Positions 10,238-19,570 are shown, counted from the first letter of the stretch. The stretch is DNA of 64,000 nucleotides from Bin80 sp965261255 (GCA_965261255.1 CBDHCQ010000004.1:62001-126000); one strand, 5' to 3'. The notes: generated by a model not told the origin, from the letters alone. Numbers and translations are program-made.

Positions 10238-10882
10238 ATGAGTAGAAAAATACTCACCGGCAGGATAGTTGAGGCCGGCGCGATCGCAATCGTGCGTGTC
10301 AGGGAGACATTACCTCTTGAGCCCGCGGCAGAAGCCCTAGTACGTGGTGGAGTTACAGTACTCGAAATCACATGCACGACTCCGAACGCACTCCCCACAA
10401 TTACAGCCTTGCGGCGGCGTTACGGAATGGATCTATTGATTGGGGCAGGATCTGTGATTACTGAGCAGCAAGTAAAGGATGTTGTTTCGGCGGGTGCATG
10501 CTTCGTGGTTAGTCCGGTTACAAAGAAGGATGTTATTGATGCCGTACACGCCTTTGATCTGCCGGTTCTGCCGGGTGCATTGACGCCAACGGAAGCACAG
10601 GTAGCTGATGATCTTGGGGCGGATATGGTGAAAATCTTCCCCGCAGGGCAGTTGGGTTTCAGTTATGTGAAAGCTGTCCTGGCCCCGTTACCACAATTGA
10701 AATTGGTACCGACAGGAGGTGTTACGCCCGAAAATGCCGGACGGTGGATTCGTAGCGGAGCTTCGGCAGTAGGGATAGGCAGTGCGCTGGTTGACGTAGC
10801 AGCGATTCGAAGCGGGCAGCTTTCCGTACTTACGGAACGGGCTTCCGTTTTGTGTGCAAGTATCGCGGAAGCCCGGGAATGA
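10238..10882 (+). CDS. eda: 2-dehydro-3-deoxy-phosphogluconate / 4-hydroxy-2-oxoglutarate aldolase
   Basis: 214 residues, the normal length for the KDPG/KHG aldolase family. It would cleave 2-keto-3-deoxy-6-phosphogluconate to pyruvate and glyceraldehyde 3-phosphate in the Entner-Doudoroff or hexuronate routes. Key residues are visible: Glu43 in VLEITCTT, the Schiff-base Lys132 in DMVKIFPAGQ, the phosphate-binding PTGGVTPEN loop and GIGSALV near the end. No Entner-Doudoroff dehydratase or sugar kinase lies next to it. The nearest sugar gene is the ROK kinase about 9 kb away. A GGAGGA sequence lies about 30 bases upstream, too far to set the start. Confidence 0.93.
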   Translation: MSRKILTGRIVEAGAIAIVRVRETLPLEPAAEALVRGGVTVLEITCTTPNALPTITALRRRYGMDLLIGAGSVITEQQVKDVVSAGACFVVSPVTKKDVIDAVHAFDLPVLPGALTPTEAQVADDLGADMVKIFPAGQLGFSYVKAVLAPLPQLKLVPTGGVTPENAGRWIRSGASAVGIGSALVDVAAIRSGQLSVLTERASVLCASIAEARE

Positions 10883-10979
10883 GCCTGATTCACAATATTA
10901 CTCCGCTCGTATCCGAAGGAAACGGTCGAGCAATAGAGGCCACGACAGAACCATAACCCAAAGTGAGGGCCCGATATTC

Positions 10980-11788
10980 ATGGAATCAGACATCGCGCAA
11001 CGAGCGGCGAGTTATGAGTCCATTGATCCCGGACAAGTCAATGCTTGGCTTGAGCCCTATATCCCGCGAGAGCCCGCCACCATTCTGGATGTCGGTGCCG
11101 GTAGCGGTCGGGATGCTGCTTGGCTTGCGTCAAGGGGGCACCAAGTGATAGCAGTGGAACCATCATGCGATATGCGCAGGCAGGCCGAGCGATTCCATTC
11201 CAAATCCGCCTTCACATTGGTCGCAGACCGACTGCCCGAATCAAAAAGACCAGCCGGTCCGGCGTGTCGTTCGACCTGATTCTTCTCAATGCTGTCTGGA
11301 TGTTCATTCCTGAGACTGAACGAAAACGTAGCTTTCGGAAGCTGATCGCACTCCTTAAACCTCGGGGCGTCATAGCAATTTCGTTCCGCACACCATGCGA
11401 GAGGCACCGCGGGATGTACCCTGTTTCCGTACCGGAAATCGAACAACTCGCTCTGGGACACGGGGCCTACGTGGAATTAACTAATAAATCAGGCGATTTC
11501 CTCGGGCGTCCTGACGTGGAATGGCACCAGATGATCGTTCGTTTGCCTGACGATGGTACTGGCGCACTGCCCCTAATTCGGCGAATCGTATTGCTTGATG
11601 ACAAGTCTTCAACCTACAAGCTCGCTCTGTTGCGGTCCCTGTGCAGAGTGGCCAGCATATCGCCTGGTTTGGCCCGTGAATCTGGATCCGATCAGGTGAC
11701 GATTCCCTTGGGGGCGGTAGCTCTTTCCTGGGTCCAGCTTTACCTCCCTTTATTGAACGCAGATATGCCACAAAATCCGAGAAACTGA
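10980..11788 (+). pseudogene. Class I SAM-dependent methyltransferase, frameshifted at an A5 tract
   Basis: The first part (from ATG 10980) carries the SAM-binding motif I, ILDVGAGSGRDAAWLA, followed by VIAVEPS, and then runs to a stop at 11279. The second part continues in another frame with FDLILLNAVWMFIPE, the family's motif IV/V region, and runs to the stop at 11788. Both pieces align as one protein if one A is added in the AAAAA run at 11243-11247. The joined product would be about 270 residues. This is either a recent inactivation or an assembly indel. GAGGG sits about 10 bases before the ATG. Substrate unknown. Confidence 0.8.
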
Positions 11789-12161
11789 ATTACTGGAACC
11801 TATTTTCCACGATAAGACGGGCGGTTCTGGGAGGATCTAACGCTTAAAATTTGGGGAACAGACTGGCGACCGTCCAGGTCGCACACGCACGCAACCATAT
11901 GTTGAGCGCTAGCCTGGTTAACTGGCCACAAGCGATTCATACGAAATACATACGCTACCGCGAACTCTGTAAACATGTTTGTGACACAACTCGCTCGGAT
12001 TTTGCCCATATTGCACTTGGTTTCGATCAAACGCAATATGGGCGCAATTGGCAGCCCGTGGATAAAACGCCTATTTTTAGGATCGTATCTTCAATATCAC
12101 GCATTCCGCGTAGGCTCTCTCTTTTTTGTCAGTTTGAGGTTCAAGGATGGCCAAGTGCGCC
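11789..12161. other. Gap with an 11-bp inverted repeat and no gene
   Basis: No protein with family features was found on either strand. The only structure seen is a perfect inverted repeat at 12004-12043. The gap ends at the left target repeat of the IS1182-type element. Confidence 0.5.
12004..12043. repeat. Perfect 11-bp inverted repeat, 18-base loop
   Basis: GCCCATATTGC at 12004-12014 is exactly complementary to GCAATATGGGC at 12033-12043, with 18 bases between. No gene overlaps it, and there is no T-tract after the right arm, so it is not a standard terminator. It could be an operator, a remnant of a mobile element end, or a structured transcript. Confidence 0.7.
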
Positions 12162-13579
12162 CTAGGAGGCACTGAGCCGCTGAAAATGTGTGAGATCGGC
12201 CATATTTCGCCAATAAAGGCAAAACAGGGCACGTCTAAGCCCCTGCCAGTGCCAATTGGACGGACCTATTCCCCTGAAGGACTCTTGGCTTCCCCACACC
12301 ACAGCATGCTCGCATCAAAAGCCCCAGATTAAATGCTTTGCCTTGCAAGATCATTCGCTTCAAAATCTCAAGGTTATCTCGGACATGAACCCTGCGTAAG
12401 CCGCCCGTCTCCAACAGATGAGCAAAGGCACGCTCCGCTTCCTCACCCAGCTGACGTATCAGGAACTTCCCGCGATTACCACGAATCCGGCGGCGATTCG
12501 CATAGGGCGGCTTTTGCGCCGCCTCATTCTTTTTCCAGTTCCGACGCTTTGCTTCGGCTCACAGATGTAACTGCGAACCTCTCGCGCTTCAAGCGAAACC
12601 ATGACCTTATTGAAATGATAGCCCTTATCCGCAACCACTTCTTGGGCCGTCAAGTCCAATGCTTCTAATTGCTCCGTGGCCGCATCCAATGTAGCCTCAA
12701 GTGAAGCCGTATCCCCTCCCTCCATCGTTTGAACCGTCACCCCAACCAAGGCCCCCGACTCTATATCCACCGCATGTTCATACTTGAGCGCAAAATGCGT
12801 CCGGCCATCCTTCAGCTTCGTGATGCGCGCATCCGACGCCCCTGAATGCCTCCAATCCTTATTTGAACCCTTGTTCTTGCGATACTTGTCCAGTTTCGCC
12901 AAATCCGCGCGCGTCGGGGTCTCAATTCCAGATTCCTTCGCCAACGACGCCAAAAAAGTCGTATAGCTTGCCCCGTTCTCCCGTAGAACGATGGACCTCA
13001 TCGCCGCATTCGCCTCCAAGGTCGCAGAATCAATGCCCAAGGTCTTCCCGCGTAACAAGCCAGATGTCTTCAGCAACGCTAACACCCAACCAAATACTGC
13101 CAAGTGAGCCTCCACGCTCAACCGCTTCCGCGTCTTCGACAAGGTGCTATGCTCCGGCGTACGCTCCGTCAGATCATATCCCAAAAATTTCCGTATCGCC
13201 AACGAGTCATTACACCGCCAGGCTATCCCGTGCTCCGAACCTGATCCCTCCAAATATCCCACCAGCAACATCCGAAAATATACCCCCGGAGGAACCCCCG
13301 GTCGACCAATACCATCCGCGAAAAACTTCCGACAAGTCTGCTCCACAAACGCATCAAATCCCCTGTGGCAAAGCAACCGATCTAACGTGTCGTAAAATGC
13401 GTCTGATGAAGAACAGAGCTCGTCAGAAGAAATAAACAGGTTCCCCTGTGAACTACCTTTACGCTTTCCCAAAGCCATTAATAGCTCCTCAAAGTTGAAC
13501 ATAGAATCACGACCGCCACATACACCACCGATTCTAGAATCCCTGGAACCCCGATTTTATCAGCGGGCTGCTAGGAGGC
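12162..13579 (-). mobile_element. IS1182-family insertion sequence with 9-bp flanking repeat
   Basis: The same nine bases, CTAGGAGGC, occur at 12162-12170 and 13571-13579 and bracket the transposase gene, so they may be a target-site duplication. Inside them the ends are imperfectly inverted: left end GAGCCGCTGAAAAT and right end, read inward, CAGCCCGCTGATAAAAT. The body (12171-13570) is about 1.4 kb. The right flank is the end of an older relic of the same family. The insertion has probably lost activity because the transposase is frameshifted. Confidence 0.6.
12235..13502 (-). pseudogene. IS1182-family transposase, one frameshift near the C-terminus
   Basis: The main frame from the ATG at 13502 encodes a DUF772-type N-terminus (RPGVPPGVYFRMLLVGYLEG, TPEHSTLSKTRKRL) and a DDE core (LGIDSATLEANA with the first Asp, VVADKGYHF with the second). 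After ICEPKQS the frame runs to a false stop at 12459. A different frame from about 12550 continues with RRNWKKNEAAQ, FAHLLETGGLRRVH and FNLGLLMRACCGVGK and ends at the TAG at 12235-12237, giving the expected C-terminus of the family. One base is missing around 12547-12555. The repaired protein would be about 420 residues. Confidence 0.85.
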
Positions 13580-13795
13580 TGTTGATAAGAGCGGCGAAAT
13601 TTTGGAGAAGAATACTCCAAGGGTCAACCTCGATAGCTTGTGCAACAGGCTCCCCTTGCCAATTTGTTAACAACTTAGTAAAGAATCAAGTATGGTTACG
13701 TCAATTGTGTTCATTCTATGTTATATGTTGGATAATATTAGTTATATTGTACTCAATTCATGCCGGGTTGTATATTTATCAACGGACTGTTAGGC
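13571..13795 (-). mobile_element. Relic of an IS1182-type 3' end
   Basis: This stretch matches, in inverted orientation, the bases around 41450-42833 once the IS5 element there is removed. It begins (minus strand) at a TAA at 13790-13792 aligned with the transposase stop of the other copy and ends at GGAGGCTGTTGATAAG. It holds the hairpin TTGGAG-AAGAATA-CTCCAA at about 13600-13620. Upstream of the stop codon the two copies no longer match. It is therefore the non-coding 3' end of an older element, and the complete IS1182-type copy was inserted at its tip. Confidence 0.6.
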
Positions 13796-13817
13796 ACGCC
13801 AGATCGCGGGAATATGA

Positions 13818-13997
13818 TCGTCTGGGGCCGCTCAAAGAGCATCCCAGGGACATGCAACGATTCGGCAAAGATTTCTGGTGTGCGTGTATTTCATGCGAAA
13901 TCGTGACGATATGTTATGGATTGATTTGTTTTTTGTGATCACAGTTGCATATTCCCTCGTCGTACGGTCCTATCCAGTTATCCGGCGGAATGTCTAA
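13818..13997 (+). pseudogene. C-terminal fragment of a membrane protein
   Basis: The frame is open from 13818 and contains DLFFVITVAYSLVVRSYP, one clear transmembrane helix, before its TAA at 13995-13997. That TAA overlaps the ATG (13990) of the next gene as ATGTCTAA, which suggests former translational coupling. The front of the gene is missing, apparently cut off by the mobile elements on its left. A partner of the MauE/DoxX kind is common in front of thioredoxin-like genes, but too little remains to say. Confidence 0.4.
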
Positions 13998-14586
13998 AAA
14001 GCTCACATTTGGCTTTTACGCTATAGGCGTGGTATTACTGATTTTCGCAGGAAGGACTTGGTACAGTGCAAAAAATCTTCCTGCTGATGATGGACAGTTT
14101 CTTGTCCTCAATGAGCCCTTCGCGTATGAGGAACTCAGAGGCCCGGACGGGTTCAGGTCTGATGGATCGACGGCTATGAAAAAGTCGAATCAACTGGTAG
14201 CAATATTTACAATGCCCGCCAATCCGTGCATTGACTGTCTGAACGAAGTGCATGCTTATCTGGAACTGTTCAGACAGGATGGTCTACGCGGGGAGTCGGT
14301 GCATACTGACATCGTAGTTGTGGGGGATGATCTCGTGGCAGCAAGGCGCTTGGCGAAGACCGCTGATTTCGGTCAGGAAGTCTTTTACATCTCCGGCCAG
14401 ACCTACGGTGACCAACTTCAATCGTTTGGGACAACCACAGTAACACATCAGATGTTGCTGGTTGATCCAGATAAAGGGCGCCTGTTTTTTCGGGCGCGAC
14501 TTGCTCTGGGCACAGGATCTGCGCCGGGAGTAAGGGAGGATATTCTGCGGGAAGCCCATAAGGCACATGAGGCGCTTTCCCGGTAA
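13990..14586 (+). CDS. Membrane-anchored thioredoxin-like protein (CxxC)
   Basis: 198 residues from ATG 13990. This start is preferred over one 45 bases earlier because it overlaps the stop of the preceding open frame. After a charged start, residues about 5-20 form one transmembrane helix (FGFYAIGVVLLIFAG). The rest would lie in the periplasm. It carries PCIDCLNEV, a CxxC motif placed after a beta-strand (LVAIFTMP) as in thioredoxin/TlpA folds, and later VTHQMLLVDP where thioredoxins have the cis-Pro loop. It is followed by a 6-bladed propeller gene, the same pairing seen at 43.3-44.9 kb. A redox partner of the propeller is inferred, not proven. Confidence 0.65.
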   Translation: MSKKLTFGFYAIGVVLLIFAGRTWYSAKNLPADDGQFLVLNEPFAYEELRGPDGFRSDGSTAMKKSNQLVAIFTMPANPCIDCLNEVHAYLELFRQDGLRGESVHTDIVVVGDDLVAARRLAKTADFGQEVFYISGQTYGDQLQSFGTTTVTHQMLLVDPDKGRLFFRARLALGTGSAPGVREDILREAHKAHEALSR

Positions 14587-14831
14587 AGCAATTCAAATCA
14601 ACTCAACCCATCTAGGTTTTCCACGGTGTGAACTTGAACGTGACGAGTCTGAACAAATACTGGGCTGCCACGTCGACGGAGAACAGTGTGAATGTGGCGG
14701 ATAGCCTCGGTCGTATCCGACGTGCCTTGCCACAAATAACTGTTGCCAGAATTAGAGCTGATGTTCGTACCGAGGAAGGCGATGGATGAATTTCTGCAAA
14801 CTGTTTCCGGTTCCGAATCCATGTCGTATTC

Positions 14832-16010
14832 ATGAAGAGTCGTTTTGGCGTGCTGTCGTACATCTGTGTGATAGCAGCGTTAACGTGGGTGCTGCCATAT
14901 GCGCAGGGCCAGGAGTTGTCCTTTACGCTAGTTGAGCAATTGGTCATCGGCAACGATGAAGATGCGCCCGCTGAATACCTCTTTACCTTTCCAGAGTTAG
15001 TCCGGACGGACTCAAAGGGCTACATCTATGTTCATGATCGTCGTCGTGCGGATGTTCGGGTTTTCGACGAAAGCGGACAGTATGTCACTACGGTTGGAAG
15101 AAGAGGAGAGGGACCTGGAGAAATGCGTGAGATTGTTAGCATGCATGTTGACGACCGCGACAGGTTGATCGTGGCTGATCGAAATAGTAGACGGTTCACG
15201 GTATTTTCGGATCTCGGAGCACAGTTTGAAACGAAGGCATTTGCCGATGATTTGAGAGGAGTTCCACACCCAATCCTGTCTCTTGAAGATTCTTTCGTGC
15301 TCAAGTACGTGAGCGTGTTTGATGATCCCGAGCGAAAGCTGCCCTACATTACTGACACAAAGACGCTCCATCACTACGATATGGCTCTCAACCCTACTGA
15401 GGCTTTCGCGGAATTGAGCGAGATCTTTAACCTTGACGAACCCTTCGAAAAGGAGAGGCCTTACAGTCGTAGCGCGTTGAGAATGACCACAAATGGGGTC
15501 GACAAGATAGTGCTGGTGCGTAGGATCTACGGTGGATACGCATACCTATACACGCACGAAAGTGGCTCATGGAGTATGGAAAAGTTAGAAGGTGGCCCTG
15601 TGCCAAAAAAATCTTACATGTCTGTGGGCGATAAGGAGTTTGAAGCTGATCCAGAATTGCGAAGGTTCTCCATTTCAATGAGCGGACCATCGGGATTGCA
15701 TCGTGCGAGAATCTTCAATTGGAGCTTGGGTGTTGTCATTTTGAGTAATGGAGAGATTGTGAATTTCACGATGCAGACTCCGTTACGAGGGGATCGTGGC
15801 AATCGCGCTGAGCTATTCAATCAAGCTGGTGTACTTCTGGGCTACGGCCCACTGCGCTTCGACGATCAAAGGTTGAATCGTAGTAATGAGATCATGAGCA
15901 AAATTGAAATCCTTTGGATTGACGAAGACGATAGATTGTACCTTCGGCGGCTAAATCAGCACGGCTTTTATGTGCTCAGCGTCGCGGAACTTGTGATCGG
16001 ACGCCCGTAA
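14832..16010 (+). CDS. Secreted 6-bladed beta-propeller protein
   Basis: 392 residues with a signal peptide (cleavage near YAQGQE). Repeated blades are visible: DSKGYIYVHDRRRADVRVFD, GQYVTTVGRRGEGPGEM, DDRDRLIVADRNSRRFTVFS and DEDDRLYLRRL. These are NHL/DUF5128-like repeats typical of Bacteroidota periplasmic propellers. The function of the family is unknown. It follows a membrane thioredoxin-like gene with a 245-base gap that has no gene I can support. Related propellers occur at 20.8-21.9 kb and 43.3-44.3 kb. Confidence 0.8.
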   Translation: MKSRFGVLSYICVIAALTWVLPYAQGQELSFTLVEQLVIGNDEDAPAEYLFTFPELVRTDSKGYIYVHDRRRADVRVFDESGQYVTTVGRRGEGPGEMREIVSMHVDDRDRLIVADRNSRRFTVFSDLGAQFETKAFADDLRGVPHPILSLEDSFVLKYVSVFDDPERKLPYITDTKTLHHYDMALNPTEAFAELSEIFNLDEPFEKERPYSRSALRMTTNGVDKIVLVRRIYGGYAYLYTHESGSWSMEKLEGGPVPKKSYMSVGDKEFEADPELRRFSISMSGPSGLHRARIFNWSLGVVILSNGEIVNFTMQTPLRGDRGNRAELFNQAGVLLGYGPLRFDDQRLNRSNEIMSKIEILWIDEDDRLYLRRLNQHGFYVLSVAELVIGRP

Positions 16011-16541
16011 TTGATGGTAAGGATGGGGCATGGATAGGCTTAGTTGCCATCGAGTAGATTGATCTGGTAATACCCCATATAGAGCCTTGTTATCTGGCCA
16101 TTGTCGACCAATCGCTTAATGCCTTGTATATTGAGATCCAAATTACCCACCTAGCCTGAATTCCCAACCAAGATAGCGAAGTGCAGGTAGCGGGAGGATC
16201 TCTCGTGGCCTTGATCGTGTATTAATGTGCTCAAGGCGGCGAGAGACGCGTCTGAATTGTTGCCACGGCCACTAATCCGTCACCACATACGCCCAGACAG
16301 CCACAGTCGCGTTGTTCAGCGTTCGATGCCCCTGTCGGTTTGCTGTCCGCCCCACGGGCGCCAGGTCGCCAGTCTTTGGCGTCCGTATCGCAAAACATTA
16401 TTCCCTCCTTGTACAATTATCGGAACCTATGTCAAACCTGATGCCCTACCCCGTTGGATTAGGTTTAACAGCACTATAGCTGTATGTTTTCAGCCGCAAC
16501 ATTCATTTTATACAAAAACAATGTCAGACTCATACATCTAA
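16011..16541. other. Gap holding decayed sequence
   Basis: No intact gene. On the minus strand a short open piece ending at about 16038 reads IQGIKRLVDNGQITRLYM, which looks protein-coding but is too short to assign. A 19-base segment at 16201-16219 is repeated with one mismatch at 18134-18152. Confidence 0.45.
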
Positions 16542-16661
16542 ACATGTCCTATTTGGGGGACCCCTGCGGAGGGGGAATACTCGTTTGAAAACGACTCATG
16601 GAGAATTATTTCTCCTCGTGCCGGCGGGAAATACGTCATCACCGGGACGGCGGAGGTTACA

Positions 16662-17552
16662 ATGGGATCTTTGGACGAGGATCAAAAAGTACGGCTCACT
16701 TCTTGGTTGATTAGCCAACGGATGATGGGAGAAGCCGAACCGATGATTACGTCCGACCTGGAGATGGACTCCACCCGCCGTCCGTCGGTTTCCCTGCGGG
16801 CTGACAATCTCTTGAAGTACATAAACTCACAGGTTCGCAGGATAGATCATCTCTTTGAGTTCCCCATGGAACCTCCCAGGCCTGCCCCACATCAAGGGCT
16901 ATGGAAACTTTGTGCAGAAATGCTTGCCTGTTCAGATTCGACTCACTGGGGCGAGGTGCTTGTTCTGCTTAACCTCATGACAGAAGAGAGGGAGTGGCTT
17001 ATATCATCTCGAGCAGTACTTCCTGGTGGCGTGGACGGGTATACGTCCCGCCTAACCATGAGCGGCTACGCGCACCTTGCCGAACTGGAAAACCCAAGCA
17101 CAGATTCAACGCAAGCCTTCGTGGCGATGTGGTTTGATTCATCTCTTAAGGATGCCTACGATAAGGGAATAAAGCCTGCAATTGAAGACTCTGGATATGC
17201 GCCAATGCGTATTGACGAGAAAGAGCATTCCAACAAAATTGACGACGAAATCATCGCCGAAATTCGTAGATCCAAGTTCCTGGTTGCAGACTTAACCGAG
17301 GGAGACGTCATCAAAGAAGAGGATGGGACGATAAAGGGCGGCACACGCGGAAGTGTTTATTATGAAGCCGGTTTTGCTCATGGACTTGCCAAGCCAGTAA
17401 TCTATACTTGCCGGGAGGATTCGCTCAAAAAGATCCATTTTGACATCCGGCAATATGCATGTATCGTATGGGATACGCCCGACAACCTTAAATCAAGTCT
17501 TGCTAAACGAATCTCAGCTATCTTCGGAGATGGTTCCGGTCCACGTGCCTGA
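16662..17552 (+). CDS. TIR/nucleoside deoxyribosyltransferase-like protein, possibly 5'-damaged
   Basis: From ATG 16662 the product is 296 residues. The C-terminal half (about 145-290) has FVAMWFDSSLKDAYDKGIKP, KIDDEIIAEIRRSKFLVADLT, GSVYYEAGFAHGLAKPVIYTC and IRQYACIVWDT. This is a Rossmann-like domain related to nucleoside 2-deoxyribosyltransferases and TIR-like NAD-cleaving domains, with the Glu of YYEAGFA as probable catalytic residue. The same frame is open upstream to 16542 and reads CPIWGTPAEGEY and SPRAGGKYVITGTAE, which look like the real N-terminus with a zinc-ribbon-like CPxxGTP whose second Cys is Trp. No start codon is available there, so the gene may be truncated. It sits among relics of DNA-modifying genes, and a defence role is inferred. 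Confidence 0.65.
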   Translation: MGSLDEDQKVRLTSWLISQRMMGEAEPMITSDLEMDSTRRPSVSLRADNLLKYINSQVRRIDHLFEFPMEPPRPAPHQGLWKLCAEMLACSDSTHWGEVLVLLNLMTEEREWLISSRAVLPGGVDGYTSRLTMSGYAHLAELENPSTDSTQAFVAMWFDSSLKDAYDKGIKPAIEDSGYAPMRIDEKEHSNKIDDEIIAEIRRSKFLVADLTEGDVIKEEDGTIKGGTRGSVYYEAGFAHGLAKPVIYTCREDSLKKIHFDIRQYACIVWDTPDNLKSSLAKRISAIFGDGSGPRA

Positions 17553-17697
17553 TCCTCCCAGGCCTCACAACATGAGGAGCTCTTGACGCATTTTTGTCGG
17601 AACCTGTTTTACCCAGCAACTCGGCTTCGCAACTCTCTGCTCCGCCTCGTTGCGCGTGCTCCCCCTCGAGTGAAACTTTTAATTGTCGTCGGTGAAA

Positions 17698-18042
17698 AAG
17701 GTAGCTGTCGCTGAACACACTTCCGCCTAGTGAGTGCATGTATGGGTGATCGAGTACCACAGCATCTATAGACCCTTCCTCGTACGGAAGCTTGCGGCAG
17801 TCTATGCCTGTGGCAATATCGGTAGCCAACAGATCATAACTACCGTGGGGGATCTGGCGCCAAAACACACCCTTGCCAAACGTAACATCCGCTACTGTAC
17901 TGCCGGGCCTTACACAAAGCCCCAGCACATGCGGAAATACAGCATCATTACCAGATGCATAGGCAGTAAGACAACTACACTCTGAAAGAGTGGACACGGT
18001 CACGTAATGAGAAGTGGCCTCAATTATCGCAACTAAACACAT
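17698..18042 (-). pseudogene. DNA methyltransferase fragment
   Basis: The minus frame from about 18042 reads SGNDAVFPHVLGLCVRPGST, then VADVTFGKGVFWRQIP (SAM motif I), then LPYEEGSIDAVVLDHPYMHS. The last piece corresponds to the catalytic DPPY-type motif with His in place of the first Pro. Homology stops at about 17698, after which the frame runs into the end of the TIR-like gene. The part expected after the catalytic motif is missing. It is a truncated, mutated relic of a site-specific DNA methyltransferase. Confidence 0.65.
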
Positions 18043-18156
18043 ACATAGATTAGACGCTTTTGGGAGGGGGCACATGTGCATGACGGGATACCGATCTGGC
18101 GCCTTGCGGGCTAGGGCGCATGTGCACGATGTCTCTCGTGGCCTTGAGCGTGCCAA

Positions 18157-18890
18157 GGTACGATCAAACGCAATTTAGGACGAATTAGTTGACCCAAAAA
18201 CGGACACCGCAGCTTGAAGCTCCATCTTTTAATAAAAGATGAACTTGCATGACCTATGACGCGCGCCTGACAGGATCAGGCAAGATTTGTTCGACCCGAT
18301 CATTGAGCTCGCCCATCACTCCGTTCTCAATCAACTAATCCCTGATGCCCCGAGAGAGCGCTACCTGTCCCAGTTTACGAACGAGCAGATTAAAGATACT
18401 CTGGAGGAGCCAACAAAGGGCAGTTTCGACCAATTTCGCAGGAATGCGTCCGAATCTGCACAGCGCTGGGTGAGAGCGAGCTCTTGTAGGTTCAGAAACG
18501 CTTCCTCACCTAGGCCACTGGGGTGGGGGGGCACGGGAGGACTGGGAGATAGCCCTGAGAGTTCTGGAACCTCCTCTCCAGGACTGGCACCGGGAGAGGC
18601 TCATGCCCGCGTTGACCAGACTCAAGAGCTTCCCTGAATGCGAAAAGAAACTGGACGTCAGAAGCCATGGGGCTAGGTCTGAGTTCTCCAGGGAGGAATG
18701 CCAGGAGGGATTACCCATCTAAGTTTGCCAAGGTCATCTGTCACAAAACACGCGTATACCAGACTGATTAGCCGTCGAAGCCGCCAAGTCGCACCTCTAT
18801 AAGTCACGTTGTGTATTATGATGTAAATTGCAGAAAGCATAGCGCCTCATTTGAAGCTCTTCCCAGTCACGGAGAGCCCTACTGGTATAG
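18157..18890. other. Gap with a decayed open frame
   Basis: The plus frame 18287-18460 reads ELAHHSVLNQLIPDAPRE and LEEPTKGSFDQFRRNASE, which look coding, then turns into Pro/Gly-rich nonsense. It may be the N-terminal half of the HNH gene that follows, since both lie on the plus strand, but the join cannot be shown. Confidence 0.4.
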
Positions 18891-19496
18891 CATGACATCT
18901 ATACCAGCATATGGATTGGACCTGCCTTGGTTGAGGAATGGATCAGACTGATACGCAGATATGCGGATAGACAGGACAGACCGTTGAACGAATTGGAATT
19001 AAGATGTCTGATGCGGCCCTATGAATCCGAACGCAATCAAGGGGAGGTTCGTAGCCGTGCCCTGAAGCTGCTGCGCACGCAATCGATCTCTTGCGTATGG
19101 ACCGGCAGGAAGCTTGACGCGAAGTGCATGCACATTGACCACTGTCTCCCTTGGGCAGCGTGGACGTGTGATGATCTCTGGAATTTAATGTCCGCTAACA
19201 AGACCTCGAATCTAAGTACGAAAGATCGCTTGCCCGACATCATCACCATCCGGGAAGCTCAGGACCGTATCATGACTTGGTAGGACGATGCCTACCGCAG
19301 GGAAGAGGCAACTAGTGAACGGTTTCTATTAGAGGCAAGGGCCCGGCTGCCCGCACTGAAGGAATCCGCCCCCTCACTTGATGACGTATTCTTCGCTTTG
19401 GATCTGCAGAGGACACGTTTGTACAATGATCACCGCATTCCTGAGTGGTCTGGACCTCGCGGGTCAGTTCCAACCCTTCTTTCAATGCGAGAGTAA
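18891..19496 (+). pseudogene. HNH endonuclease-like gene interrupted by an amber codon
   Basis: The open frame begins after a TAG at 18888-18890 and encodes LVEEWIRLIRRYADR, then SCVWTGRKL, HIDHCLPWAAW and LWNLMSANKTSN. This is an HNH nuclease core: His-His pair in HIDH and the Asn of NLMSANK. A TAG at 19281-19283 follows IMTW. The same frame then continues sensibly (EATSERFLLEARARLPALK, QRTRLYNDHRIPEWSG) to the TAA at 19494. The stop probably arose from TGG. The N-terminal part is also missing. Such proteins often belong to restriction or mobile modules. Confidence 0.7.
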
Positions 19497-19570
19497 ATGA
19501 GTAATCGCCATCATTGGGACTTCGAGCAAGATCTTTCTCTTCGCGCTCAGAATACAGATATCAGGGAGCA

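Noticed and set aside
9916..10245. Plus-strand open frame of 109 codons before the aldolase gene
   Set aside because: It starts inside the antisense of the decarboxylase gene, overlaps the aldolase start, and its composition and content match no family.
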